Positions 47,438 to 57,283 of a stretch of 64,000 nt of DNA are shown here, one piece after another. The stretch is from NCBI GenBank assembly GCA_963792655.1, contig CAWBWU010000001.1:248001-312000 (forward strand). The letters run 5' to 3'. The stretch's first letter is position 1. Every line of letters begins with the position of its first letter. The translations under genes and the position numbers were made by a program. Source of the DNA: DOZZ01 sp963792655. GTDB taxonomy: Bacteria > Acidobacteriota > Terriglobia > Bryobacterales > Bryobacteraceae. Below the pieces are notes generated by a model that was not told the origin of the DNA, made no database searches, and saw only the letters and a program-made list of their open reading frames with translations.

Positions 47438-48460
47438 TTACGGTGTGGTGAGGTTCCAGCTCAGCAGTGACCCGACAATCGCGTGATCGCTGCTGTCACT
47501 CGTGACGAACCACCCGGCCTTCGTGAACACCTCTGCGCCGCCGAGCGCGATCGTGCCAATCGGCTGCCAGTTCATTCCATGGTCCGTAGACAGGTACCCG
47601 GTGAAGCTCGTCGAATCCGCAGTCTGCAGCTTCAGCCAAAGCGGTGAGCCCGGGAACCACTGCGCGTTAAACGACGACGACACGATCTGGAAGGGGTTCG
47701 GAAACACCGAGCCGTAAATCGCCAGGCGCATCAGCGCCTGTCCCGGCAGCCCCGCAATCTTGAACTCGCAAGTCACAAAATGCGAGCTGTTATAAATCAC
47801 CAAACCCACTCCGCCCTGTGACGACCCCGCCGTAGCGATCGACATCGGCGCGAGCACGGCCGTTGCCGTCATCGCCGTGGCACTCACCGGCACCATGCGC
47901 ATACGCGGATTGAAAGCACTCCCGCCAGCCGGCGCATTCACCCCGACCACTCCCGTCGTAGCTCCCACACCGCCGCTCACCGTCGATGTCGCCGAGCCTT
48001 GATTGACCCACGCGAACGTCGAATCATCCGCAGGCGTCGCGGGCGATCCATTGAATCGATATTTCCACACAGTGCCGTTGCACCATGTCTCGTACGGGCT
48101 GTCGTCACCGAAGAAAATCGTTCCCGCAGCCGCGGACGTACACGCCGGCGCGGTCGCGATTGCCCCACCGGTCACCGCTGCCGACCCGCTGCCGCCACCC
48201 GACCCTGCCGGCGCAACCTGTGTCCACGTGTTCGTCGCCGTGCACAAGTACAAATTCTTGCCGGCCGTCGCCGTGCTCAGAAAAAAGAACTCACCCGTTC
48301 CGCATGCCGCCGGAAGAACTGTTCCCATCTTGGCCGGCTTCGACGCTGCAGCCTGTGATGCGTCCCACGAGCCTGTCACCGTTCGCCCACCATTGATCAG
48401 CGTCTGTCCCGAAAGGCGCGCCAAGATCCCAAACAACGCAATAACGAAAATCACTCTCAT
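47438..48460 (-). CDS. Secreted protein with Cys/Gly-rich N-terminal module
   Basis: A 340-residue exported protein: signal peptide RVIFVIALFGILARLSG, then a module with KMGTVLPAACGTGEFFFLST and NLYLCTATNTWTQV. The same module opens the next upstream gene. The C-terminal 180 residues resemble a jelly-roll/lectin-like domain (FVTCEFKIAG, SPLWLKLQTADSTSFTGYLS, HGMNWQPIGTI), of the kind that binds glycans. It begins at ATG 48460 directly after the neighbour's stop with no gap. Function unknown; surface adhesion is a guess. Confidence 0.75.
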   Translation of the reverse strand: MRVIFVIALFGILARLSGQTLINGGRTVTGSWDASQAAASKPAKMGTVLPAACGTGEFFFLSTATAGKNLYLCTATNTWTQVAPAGSGGGSGSAAVTGGAIATAPACTSAAAGTIFFGDDSPYETWCNGTVWKYRFNGSPATPADDSTFAWVNQGSATSTVSGGVGATTGVVGVNAPAGGSAFNPRMRMVPVSATAMTATAVLAPMSIATAGSSQGGVGLVIYNSSHFVTCEFKIAGLPGQALMRLAIYGSVFPNPFQIVSSSFNAQWFPGSPLWLKLQTADSTSFTGYLSTDHGMNWQPIGTIALGGAEVFTKAGWFVTSDSSDHAIVGSLLSWNLTTP

Positions 48461-50295
48461 TTAGAAGCCCCTGATATCCGTTGCGCGCACCGTAAACATG
48501 GCCGCACCCTGTGCCGACCCGCTGAAATTGCAGAGCCGCACCGAAACTGTGTTCGCACCGCTGACCCACATCATTCCCATGACGCCGGCAGGAAGTTGCG
48601 GCCAGCCCGGCGCCACGCTATCCCCTGCGGCCGCGCCCGTCAGGCCCATCGTCTGATCCGCCCCGCAAGCGCCGTTTGCGATCGAGCCGAACGAAACTGT
48701 CGACGTGCTCGTCAAAAAAGTCGGCACCAGATTCGGATCCACCGAAACCGTGGTCTGCGTCCCGTTATCCACTAGCGCAATGCCCGCCCCGCCGGTTACG
48801 ACGTTGATCGCTTGAAACGCGCGCCGGTCCGTTCCGCCGCCCGATGTCCATTGCCCGTTGAGCACCGTCCAGCTCGCAAGTGGAATTGAGTTCAGCGGAA
48901 ATTGCGCAACGTTCGTCGATGCCGCACAGGTAATCGAGCACGTCAGCGGCAACGCAATACTCGGCGGCGTTGCATTGTCCCATCGCTCGTCACATAAAAA
49001 TAGGCAGTGCCGCTGCCGGAGCCCGAAACCGTCACCGTCGCACTGCTCAGAATCGAGATCACCGTCGTCCCAAACCGCAGATTGCAGGGCGAAGTCGTAC
49101 TGCAGTTGCTGCCGATCGTCAGCGTGGTCGCATTCGTGAACACCACGTTCAGATCGGTCAGTTGTGAAGTCGCAGTCGCGCCGCCGCTGCCACCACCGCT
49201 CACCGTCTGCGGCTGCCACTGCCCAGAAGTACCGTTGAAAACCAGCGACTGCCCGTTCTGCGGCGCGAGGTTCGCCACCGGGTAGCGCTGCAAGCCCACT
49301 ACCGCCGTGTTCGTCACGTCGCCCGAAAGATCGCCGCCGCCAACATGCGTGTGCGCCGTCGCCGCCTTCGCGTTGAGCTGCGCCTGAATGTCGCTCGTCA
49401 CGTTGGCCAGCCACGCAAACGCAGCATTGTTAACCGTGCCGCCGCCTATGTTACTCGCCGGAATCCCAGCGGGAACCTGCCCCACCCCCACCGTGCCTGC
49501 AATCTGCGCGAACGAATAGTCGCCGCTCTGCGCCACCACTGTCCCAGCGCGTCCGAACACGGAACCCACCGCTCCGCCGGTCCCGCCCCCCCCACCCCCG
49601 CCGCCGCTTCCGTTCACCACGCAGCGCCCAGACTGCGGATTGCTGAACGTCACCTGCACGTTGTAGGTGGCCGGATCTACCTGCACCGCATCGGGCTCAA
49701 TCCAGCTCGCCGGCGACAACCCATTCCAACAACTAACAATCAGATTGGCAGTGCCTTGCGCATGCTCCGTTCCCAGGATCGTCACGAGCGTGGCCGACGT
49801 AAACGTCTTCGCATAGTTCGGTGTGCTCGTACCACCAGCCTGGACCGTAGTAGGCGCCCAGTTCACGCCGTTCCATCCGAGCATCTGCCCGGTTGCGGGC
49901 ACCGTCGAAGCTATGGGCCGTCCCTGTATCCCTTGCACCGCCAAGGCTCCCAACGCCCCGTTGACATCGCCGCCCACCGCCTGCCAGACAGGCGAAACGC
50001 CGTTGGTGCCCAGCACTTGTCCAGACTTATTCACCGCCGACGGCAGTCCGGCGGGTGACCACGTATTCGAGGGGGCGCAGGTATACAAGCCGGTACCATT
50101 CGACCCGGTGTTGAAGAACAATTCCCCGGCGCCGCAGTTGGCCGGCAGCGTGCTGCCAGTGCGGGCCGGCCGAGAAGAGACAGCGCTGGAGAAATCGACA
50201 TTTCTTGATTGCGTCCGAAGGTCTAGACGCGTTTGCGATTTCCCGCAGCCCGCTACCGCGATTAGCATTGCTAGGCGGAATCCAAAGCTTTTCAT
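48461..50295 (-). CDS. Secreted tail-fibre-like / adhesin-like protein (frame broken once)
   Basis: About 611 residues. A signal peptide (KSFGFRLAMLIAVAGCGKS) leads into the shared module RTGSTLPANCGAGELFFNTG and LYTCAPSNTW. Repeats that resemble phage-tail or collagen-like fibre modules follow (GSVFGRAGTVVAQSGDYSF, TAHTHVGGGDLSGDVTNTAV). A poly-glycine linker is coded by a run of eight C on the plus strand (49586-49593). The frame breaks at the CCC at 48979-48981; one more C would restore DNATPPSIALPLTC. The C-terminus has Cys pairs (LTCSITCAAST) and ends VRATDIRGF. Confidence 0.74.
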
Positions 50296-50545
50296 AGTGT
50301 GTGTGTTGGCTCACCGCAACTGCGCTGAGACCCAACACGAGAATTGAAGCGTCACACCTACGCTTTCCGCCCGCCCGTCGCTAACCCGCTGACATTGAAC
50401 GGGATATTTTCATCTCCCGTCGCGGACTCGACCGCCACACGCTTTCAGAAGCGCGACCGCCAGGAAGCGCGCACCCCCAATCCAACACAGTCCTACCTGC
50501 CCACAAATACCCCAGTGCTAACCTAAGTCGTCGCCCCTCCAAACC
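50296..50545. other. Divergent intergenic region, no gene recognised
   Basis: These 250 bases separate the fibre-like gene (minus strand) from the HAD gene (plus strand) and should hold promoters for both. Small open frames on each strand (for example 50344-50526) have no ribosome site and no protein-like composition. I checked for tRNA arms (T-loop GGTTCGA-type) on both strands and saw none. No convincing -35/-10 pair stands out. Confidence 0.5.
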
Positions 50546-51250
50546 ATGTGGAACTGGAAAGGCAAACCCATCCGCGGGATCGTATTTGACGTCGACGGCA
50601 CACTCTACTCCCAACCGCCCGTCCGCCGTGCCATGCTGCTCAAGCTCATGCGCGCTTACTGGTCGAAACCACACGCCGGGTGGCGTACCGCGCGCCTGCT
50701 CAGCGCGTTTCGTAAGGCCCAGGAGACGCTCCGCACACGTGACGACGTACCCGCCGACCTCGCCGCCGCCCAGCTCGAACACGCGCTGCAAGGAACCGCC
50801 GATTCCAGCCATCGCGATCTCGTCGAACGCTGGATGGAACAAGAGCCTCTCGATGCCATCGCCCGCTTCGCCCGTCCCGGTCTGATCGATTTCTGTGAAC
50901 AGGCGCGCCAGGCGCATGTGCAGCTCGGCGTGTTTTCTGACTACCCGGCCGTCCGCAAACTTGCCACCCTCGGCCTAACCCGTTACCTTGGCCCTGTGAT
51001 GTCTGCTCAGGATCCTCAAATTCGGCGCTTTAAGCCGCATCCCGCCGGCCTCCATGCGGTGCTCGACCGCATGGGCCTTAGCCCCGCGGAAGCCGTCTAT
51101 GTGGGCGATCGTCCCGATGTCGACGCGCCCGCCGCAGCCGCCGCCGGCATGCCCTGCTTCCTCTTCGCACCCGCAGTACCCGCAGCCAGTTGGACGCCGG
51201 TCAGCAGCTTCCCATCACTCGCTCAAATGTTTCAGGATCATCACGCTTGA
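50546..51250 (+). CDS. HAD-superfamily hydrolase (phosphatase)
   Basis: A 234-residue HAD phosphatase: motif I IVFDVDGTLYS, motif II LGVFSDYP, motif III Lys in RRFKPHPAG and motif IV VYVGDRPDVDAPAA. It has a small helical cap, as in subclass IA. Its stop overlaps the TTG start of the following UbiA gene, so the two are translated together. Because the UbiA protein resembles polyprenyl-phosphate phosphoribosyltransferases, this enzyme is a candidate for removing the 5'-phosphate from the lipid-linked phosphoribose; that is inference from the pairing. Confidence 0.85.
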   Translation: MWNWKGKPIRGIVFDVDGTLYSQPPVRRAMLLKLMRAYWSKPHAGWRTARLLSAFRKAQETLRTRDDVPADLAAAQLEHALQGTADSSHRDLVERWMEQEPLDAIARFARPGLIDFCEQARQAHVQLGVFSDYPAVRKLATLGLTRYLGPVMSAQDPQIRRFKPHPAGLHAVLDRMGLSPAEAVYVGDRPDVDAPAAAAAGMPCFLFAPAVPAASWTPVSSFPSLAQMFQDHHA

Positions 51251-52209
51251 TTACGCCAACTGAAGTGCAACGCCGTCCAACGCTGAAAGGCCATCTCTCG
51301 ATCGCACGCGCCGATCACTGGGTCAAGAACGTCTTCGTCGTCCCCGGAATCGTCGTAGCGCTCTCCATCGATCGCGCCCGCATCTGGTCTCTGAACCCGG
51401 TTACGTTCGTCCTTGGCCTGCTCGCGATTTGCCTGATCACGTCCAGCAACTACGTGATCAACGAAGTGCTCGACGCGCCGTTCGATCTCAAGCACCCCAC
51501 CAAGCACACGCGCCCTGTGCCCTCTGGCAAAGTCAGCATCCCTCTCGCCTACGTGCAGTGGATCGCGTTGATGATCGCCGGCCTTGCGTTGAGCTGGCAG
51601 ATCTCGGTTCCGTTCACCGTCACCATGTTCACGCTCTGGCTGATGGGCTGCATCTACAACATCCCCCCGCTGCGCAGCAAAGACATGCCGTATCTCGACG
51701 TGCTCTCGGAGTCAGTCAATAACCCGCTGCGCATGCTCGCCGGATGGTATCTGGTCGGCACTACCGCCGTTCCGCCAACGTCGCTCCTCATCAGCTACTG
51801 GATGGTGGGCTGCTACTTCATGGCCATCAAGCGCTACGCCGAGTACCGCGACATCAACGACGCCAAACGCAGCGCCGCCTATCGCAAATCATTCGCGTTC
51901 TATACCGAGGAACGCCTGCTCGTCTCGATCATGTTCTACGCCGCGCAAGCGATGCTCTTCTTCGGAGCATTCATCGTCCGCTACCGCCTGGAACTGATCC
52001 TGGCCTTCCCCCTCGTCTCGCTGGTCATGGCGCAATACCTCGCGCTCGCCTTCAAAAAAGACAGCGCCGTCCAACGCCCCGAAGGCCTCTACAAAGAGCC
52101 GCTGCTCATGATCTCCGTAGCCGCCTGCTTCCTGATCATGTGCATCCTGCTCTTCGTCAACGTCCCCGCCCTACACCAAATCTTTGTGCCAACCGTAGCC
52201 GGCAGTTGA
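51247..52209 (+). CDS. UbiA-family polyprenyl-phosphate phosphoribosyltransferase-like enzyme
   Basis: A 320-residue membrane prenyltransferase fold with about nine helices. Start TTG 51247 overlaps the HAD stop. The first Asp-rich motif reads NYVINEVLDAPFDLKHPTKH followed by TRPVPSG. The HPTKxxRP-x3-G extension is the pattern of decaprenyl-phosphate phosphoribose synthase rather than of UbiA proper. The second motif is KRYAEYRDINDAKRSAAYRK. The family attaches phosphoribose from PRPP to polyprenyl phosphate at the inner membrane, the first step to ribose or arabinose donors for cell-surface glycans. No epimerase (DprE1/DprE2) is in the window. Confidence 0.82.
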   Translation: MITPTEVQRRPTLKGHLSIARADHWVKNVFVVPGIVVALSIDRARIWSLNPVTFVLGLLAICLITSSNYVINEVLDAPFDLKHPTKHTRPVPSGKVSIPLAYVQWIALMIAGLALSWQISVPFTVTMFTLWLMGCIYNIPPLRSKDMPYLDVLSESVNNPLRMLAGWYLVGTTAVPPTSLLISYWMVGCYFMAIKRYAEYRDINDAKRSAAYRKSFAFYTEERLLVSIMFYAAQAMLFFGAFIVRYRLELILAFPLVSLVMAQYLALAFKKDSAVQRPEGLYKEPLLMISVAACFLIMCILLFVNVPALHQIFVPTVAGS

Positions 52210-52243
52210 CGCCATTCGCGTCCATTCGCGGCCAAAAACGAAA

Positions 52244-53395
52244 CTACCGGAACACCCCGGTATGCCCCAAAGAATACCTGCCAGGCTGCGGATACACACA
52301 CAACCCGTGCGGCCCGCGCCCCACGGGTATCCGCGCCAGCAGATGCCCGTCGCCCGTATCGATCGCGTACACTTCCGCGTTGTAGCGCCCCGACAGCCAC
52401 AGCACCTTGCCGTCTCCGGACACGCCGCCCATATCGGGTGAGCCGCCACCCGGAAATACCCACTTCTTCGCGATCTTGCGCGTCGCAAAGTCGAGCACCG
52501 AAACGCTGCCCTCACCACGATTGGAAATGTACAGATACTTCGAATCCCGGCTCGCATACAGCCCGTGCGTGCCTTTGCCCGTCGGCAAAAAGCCGATCAC
52601 TTTGAACGCATCACCATCGATCATCCAGACGCCGTCTGAGGCCATGTCCGCCACATAAAAGACCTTGCCGTCGGGCGAGAGCTTCACGTCCTGCGGCATG
52701 CCGCGCTTCTTCAACTCAAGCAGCCCCACCATCTCCTGCTTCGCGACATCTACCTTCACCAGCTTGCCCGCGAACTCGCAACTCCCGATCAGATACTTCC
52801 CATCAGCCGAAAAATCCATGTGGTCGATGCCCTTGCACGGCATCCACAACGCGTGCTTCAGCTCCATCGTCTGTGCATCGCGAAACATCAGGCGCATGCG
52901 CTGTTCCGCCACCACGATGGCGAACTTGCCGTCGGGCGTGTAGTACATGTTGTAGGGGTCTTCTACCGGGATCGTCTCCTGCTTCTTCCCGGTCACCGGA
53001 TCGATGCGCGTCAAGCTGTTGCCCAGATCGTTCAGCACCCACAGCTTCTTCAGATCGTACGAAGGCGTCACATGCTGCGGGAGCCGCCCCACCGCGAACT
53101 GATCGATTACCTTGTAAGTTTTCGGATCGATCACGGACACGGTATTGCTTTCCGTGTTCGGCACGTACACGCGCTCTGGATAATCCTTCACCGTCGCGCT
53201 CAATTTACCCGCATGATCTTCGGAATAAATATCGTTCGCGTCAATCACCGGCATCATCCCGGGCAGCATTCCCGGCACTTGATACGACGCCACGGCACTC
53301 TGAGCGTCACCATGATTTGCCTGCACGGTTGAGACGTTATTTTTTGAGCAGCCGCATAGACACAGCACGGCCACCGGAAGGATCCACAGCTTCAT
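52244..53395 (-). CDS. YncE/YVTN-type beta-propeller lipoprotein
   Basis: A 383-residue exported protein. ATG 53395 gives a lipoprotein signal (LPVAVLCLCGCSKN) with the lipobox cysteine at position 16. The mature protein repeats the YVTN pattern: RVYVPNTESNTVSVIDPKTY, LWVLNDLGNSLTRIDPVTGK, LYISNRGEGSVSVLDFATRK, VLWLSGRYNAEVYAIDTGDG, about seven blades. Such propellers bind surface ligands, nucleic acids or metals, and roles vary. The C-terminus is short after the last blade. It has no operon partner; 89 bases separate it from the oxidoreductase gene upstream. Confidence 0.85.
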   Translation of the reverse strand: MKLWILPVAVLCLCGCSKNNVSTVQANHGDAQSAVASYQVPGMLPGMMPVIDANDIYSEDHAGKLSATVKDYPERVYVPNTESNTVSVIDPKTYKVIDQFAVGRLPQHVTPSYDLKKLWVLNDLGNSLTRIDPVTGKKQETIPVEDPYNMYYTPDGKFAIVVAEQRMRLMFRDAQTMELKHALWMPCKGIDHMDFSADGKYLIGSCEFAGKLVKVDVAKQEMVGLLELKKRGMPQDVKLSPDGKVFYVADMASDGVWMIDGDAFKVIGFLPTGKGTHGLYASRDSKYLYISNRGEGSVSVLDFATRKIAKKWVFPGGGSPDMGGVSGDGKVLWLSGRYNAEVYAIDTGDGHLLARIPVGRGPHGLCVYPQPGRYSLGHTGVFR

Positions 53396-53484
53396 TTCTA
53401 TCAATGATACCTATCGGGTCAGAGCCATGCACACAAGAGCCGCGCGCGTCAGCAAGCGGGCATTTCAAAAAATAGCAACAACCC

Positions 53485-54474
53485 TCAATCCGCTACAAGC
53501 GTCTGAACAGACCCCGTCTCCGCCGACCGGAACACCGCATCGATAACGTCCATATTCCGCACCGCATCTTCCAGTGTCACCGGCACTTCACCATCGCCGC
53601 GCACGCTTCGCGAGAACGCATCCGCTTGCAGCGCGTACTGGTCGCACACCGCGAATTCCTGCGGCTCGCCATTCAGAAAAATACGTGTCGGTTGATCGGG
53701 CGGCGCGTTGAATGGGATCTCAATCTCAATGCGGCCCGTTGTTCCGAAGATCAGCACTCGTTGATACGCGCTCAACTGCGTGCTGCACGAAAACGTGCAA
53801 TGCCCCGAAGCATATTCCAGAATGCCCGACGTCAATCGATCGATGCCAAATTCAGGATCGCGTTCCAGCAATCCACTTACACGCACAGGCTCTCTCCCAA
53901 ACAGAAAGCGCGACATGTTGATTGGATAGCACCCAATGTCCATCAGCGCGCCGCCGCCCATCTCCGGCCTGTTCCGAATGTTGTCGGGCTTCCGATTGAA
54001 GTAGGAGAAAACGCAAGTGATCAGGCGCAGTTCGCCAATCGCGCCGTCATGCACCAACTCCCGCGCGCGGAGCCATTGCGGATGCACGCGCGTCATGAAT
54101 GCTTCACCGATCTTCACGCCGGTGCGATCGCGAACGCCAATCAACGTGCGTGCTTCCGCCGCGCTTAACGCGATCGGCTTCTCACACAGCACATGCTTCC
54201 CTGCCTCGGCCGCGCGAATCGTCCATGGCACGTGCAGATGATTCGGCAGCGGATTATAGACAACCTCCACTTCCGGATCGTTCAGTAAGCTCTCGTAGGA
54301 ATTGTGAATGCGGACGTTTGAGGCGAAATCGCGTGGCGCCAGGTCGCGCGCAGCTTCGGGCCGTGTTGTAGCCAGCGCTACAACTTCACTAAACGCACAA
54401 CCTGCCATCGCGGGGATCACTTTCTTGAGAGCAATGTTCGCCGCTCCCAGAACTCCCCACTTCACCTTCTGCAT
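53485..54474 (-). CDS. Gfo/Idh/MocA family oxidoreductase
   Basis: A 329-residue NAD(P)-dependent dehydrogenase: Rossmann motif KWGVLGAANIALKKVIPAM, the EKP motif (HVLCEKPIALSAAEA) and the substrate domain with GGGALMDIGCYPINMSRFL, whose D-x-G-C-Y-x-x-N/H matches sugar dehydrogenases such as D-xylose 1-dehydrogenase. It likely oxidises a sugar or polyol in the cytoplasm; the exact substrate is unknown. A GC hairpin separates it from the DUF2911 gene upstream. Confidence 0.87.
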   Translation of the reverse strand: MQKVKWGVLGAANIALKKVIPAMAGCAFSEVVALATTRPEAARDLAPRDFASNVRIHNSYESLLNDPEVEVVYNPLPNHLHVPWTIRAAEAGKHVLCEKPIALSAAEARTLIGVRDRTGVKIGEAFMTRVHPQWLRARELVHDGAIGELRLITCVFSYFNRKPDNIRNRPEMGGGALMDIGCYPINMSRFLFGREPVRVSGLLERDPEFGIDRLTSGILEYASGHCTFSCSTQLSAYQRVLIFGTTGRIEIEIPFNAPPDQPTRIFLNGEPQEFAVCDQYALQADAFSRSVRGDGEVPVTLEDAVRNMDVIDAVFRSAETGSVQTLVAD

Positions 54475-54484
54475 ATCGGGTAAG

Positions 54485-54504
54485 GGGCCGGACGATGCCG
54501 GCCC
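54485..54504 (-). terminator. Hairpin downstream of the DUF2911 gene
   Basis: GGGCCGG (54485-54491) and CCGGCCC (54498-54504) pair perfectly around a six-base loop, ten bases beyond the DUF2911 stop on the minus strand. The T-rich tail is weak. The stem is identical in sequence to the one at 19976-19996. Confidence 0.45.
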
Positions 54505-54513
54505 GCTTCACAT

Positions 54514-55056
54514 CTACTTCGCGAGCGTAACCGGCACGCTGGCGGAAGTATTGCCCCACATCAACCACAGCGTCGCGGAGTTCGCGCCACTCTTGGTCAG
54601 GTTCATCTTGTACGTCTCCACTGCGGCATCGGTCTTCTTCAACGTCAGCGAAGTACGGCCCAGGTCCTGATTCTTGTCGTACTCGGTTCCCCATTGACCG
54701 GTCTGGTTGTTGACCACCAGCTTCCAGTCGCCGTCCGTCGCCGCCACATACAAAGTGTGCGTGCCCTTCGGAACCCGCAGGTCGCCGATCATAATGTCGC
54801 CATCGTTGATCAACGTTGTCGCCGAGTCCGCGCCCGCACGCCAGATATGGTCATACGGAACCAGACCGCCCTCTACCTTTCTGCCGCGAGCCGAAGGCGC
54901 GCTATATTCCACCGTTACGTGCGTACCGCCGATCTGAATCGCGGTCGACGCTTCGGGACTTAGTTTGTTCGGCGGCTGCTTGCGAACCCCTGCGGTAACT
55001 GACATCGCAGCAACTCCCGCCACTGCCAACACACCTAGAAATCTTCTACTGAACAT
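54514..55056 (-). CDS. DUF2911 domain protein, exported
   Basis: A 180-residue protein with a signal peptide (RFLGVLAVAGVAAMSVTA) and the DUF2911 pattern: VTVEYSAPSARGRKVEGGLV, YDHIWRAGADSATTLIND, LRVPKGTHTLYVAATDGDWK and LVVNNQTGQWGTEYD. The family is common in Acidobacteriota and Bacteroidota, is periplasmic or outer-membrane associated, and has no established function. It lies 24 bases before the amidohydrolase fusion gene on the same strand, with the hairpin at its end, so it may be the last gene of that transcript. Confidence 0.88.
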   Translation of the reverse strand: MFSRRFLGVLAVAGVAAMSVTAGVRKQPPNKLSPEASTAIQIGGTHVTVEYSAPSARGRKVEGGLVPYDHIWRAGADSATTLINDGDIMIGDLRVPKGTHTLYVAATDGDWKLVVNNQTGQWGTEYDKNQDLGRTSLTLKKTDAAVETYKMNLTKSGANSATLWLMWGNTSASVPVTLAK

Positions 55057-55080
55057 GGTTCCTCCTGAACTCTCCTCAGT

Positions 55081-57280
55081 CTAATCCTTCGAGAAGAGCT
55101 CACTGCGCGACACGCGTTCGCCCTTGAACATTACCGCCGATACTTGCTCCGTAACGCGGATGTCCTGCAGCGGGTTGCCTTCCACCATCAGCAACGTCGC
55201 ATCCATGCCTTTGCGAATCATTCCCATCCGTTGCTGCGCACCCAGCAGCTTCGCCGCGTTTGCCGTCGCAGCCTGAATCGCAACCGCCGGTGGAATACCC
55301 GCCGCTACCCACAGTTCCATCTCGCGCTGCACCGTGGGCCCGTGAATCACCAGCGAGTTCCCCGCGTCGCTGCCGGTCACCAGCATCACGCCCGCTTTCC
55401 ATGCCGCGAGCAGGTTCGCCTTTGCGATATCCATGTCCATCGGATATTGCGACATCTTCTGGCGCACCGCTGCCATGTCCGGCGTGTTGATCATCTTGCG
55501 CGTGTCCGCAATCAAGCCCGGTGGCGCTGTCTGCTGCAGCAAGCTGCGGTTCAACAGATCGGTATTGCCGGCGCGAAACGCAAGCGAGCCTTCCACCACG
55601 CTCAGCGTCGGATCGAAACTCACGCCTGCCTTTGCCATGCGCGCGAACACGTCGGCCGGTGTTCGGTCGCGATAAGACCCGTGCTCGATGCCCACAGCGC
55701 CTGCATCCAGAGCATCGCTGATGTCCTGCGTGTCGCCCACGTGCACGACCATAGGCAAGCCTTGCGCGTGTGACTCCGCGCCGATCGCCTTCAGGATGTT
55801 CAGGTCCATGCGCTCGAACAACGCGCCCGCGACGCCGCCTTCCAGAATCGCTTTGATGCCATCCACATGCTGCGCTTTCAGCTGCCGGACCATGTCACGC
55901 GCTTCCGCCGCATCTTTCGGCGTGCGCGCAAACTCAGCCAGAAACCGCGCGCGATACTGCTCGGGCATGAAGCGTGCGATCTCCATGCCGTGTCCCTTAG
56001 GTGCTGTGAATACGGGACCGACTAAGAAACAATTCAGCGCCCAGCTTCTCTCCGCTGTTGTATAAAGAGCGCAACGTGAGCATCGTGCCCGTCGCATCGC
56101 CCGCACTCTTGACGGCCGTCACACCGCTGAACAGGTATTGCGCCAGCGCGCGCCCCGGTGCATCTTGCGCCTCATATGCTTTCGGGTCGGCGTAGTAACC
56201 GCCGGCTGAACCCAGATGCACGTGCACATCGATCAGCCCAGGCATCACGGTCTTCCCCGCGGCGTCGATGCCTTCCGCCTTCAACGACTCCGCATCGGGC
56301 GCCGTGCCTTCGTACACTTCGGCAATCTTGCCGCCCTTCACCAGAATCGAGCCGGACTCAATGACCTTCCCGTCGCCGACAATGATGCGTGCATCGCGGA
56401 TCAGCGTATTGCGGCTGCGGCGCAGATCGCGGTCCAGCACATGCGTCTTGACGATGTTCTCTTTGCTGTAAGCCTGATAGCTCCCCAGCACGATGAACGG
56501 CAACAGCACCGCCAGCACCCAAAGCTTTGCAGCCGGTCGCAGCTTCTCTTCCTTCTCCCAGCGAAACAGCTTGGCCGCAATAAACGCACCGACGAGGGCC
56601 GTCAACAGCAAGCGCCAATCGCCGCGGCGTTCTGCCACAACGATTCATGCCGCAGAAACAATCCCTGCATGCCGCTCATCAGGTACGTCGCGGGAATGAA
56701 CTGCGTCACCGTCAGGAGCCACGCGGGAAACATCGTGGTCGGAAAGGACGCGCCGCTCAGAAACAGCATCGAGATATACAGAATCTGCGTAAGGATCGCG
56801 CTCTCCTGCATCGAGTTCACAACTGCCGCAACAATCAGCCCGAGCGCGCGGAACGCGATAATCCCGAACGAGATGAAGATCAGAATCTGCAACAGGTTCG
56901 ACGGAATGATCATGCCGTACATGAAGTGCGCCAGCGTCAGCATCAGCAGCACATAAGGGAGGTACGATCAAGAGTCCCGTCACCATGGACGCGACCAGCA
57001 GCGGCACCGGCCCGATCGGCGTCACTTTGTAGCGCCGCAGGATGTTCGCTCTCGCGCTCCTGCACGGCGCGCATGCCTGCGCCGAACAGCCCGTTCCCAA
57101 CGTGCCGATCACCGCGACCATCGTGACCACCTGCAGGATGATGCCGCCCTGCTCCGCATGAAAGGATTGCGCGAAAATGAAAAAGAAAATCAGCGGGAAC
57201 AGGTAATTGAAGAAGATCACCGTTCGCGCCGCAACGCGAGCTTCAGATTCGATCTTGATGAGTGCCAGGTAGGCTTGCAT
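55081..57280 (-). CDS. ABC-2 type permease fused to an imidazolonepropionase-like amidohydrolase (several frame breaks)
   Basis: The N-terminal part (about residues 1-225) is an ABC-2 permease: ARTVIFFNYLFPLIFFFIF, MRAVQEREANILRRYKVTP, SILTQILYIS-like helices ending SLWQNAAAIG. It then runs through two more helices (LLLTALVGAFIAAKLFRW, WVLAVLLPFIVLGSYQAYS) straight into an amidohydrolase: TLIRDARIIVGDGK, GLIDVHVHLGSAGG (HxH metal site, about residue 353), VVHVGDTQDI, GIEHGSYRDR and VTGSDAGNS. The stretch 55997-56638, which spans the junction, is one unbroken frame, so the fusion does not depend on repair. Indels lie near 57085, 57062, 56967, 56606 and 56009. It starts three bases after the ATPase gene ends. 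Confidence 0.78.
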
Positions 57281-57283
57281 AGT

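Noticed and set aside
50296..50545. Possible tRNA or small RNA gene in the 250-base gap
   Set aside because: No cloverleaf arms or T-loop sequence could be found on either strand.
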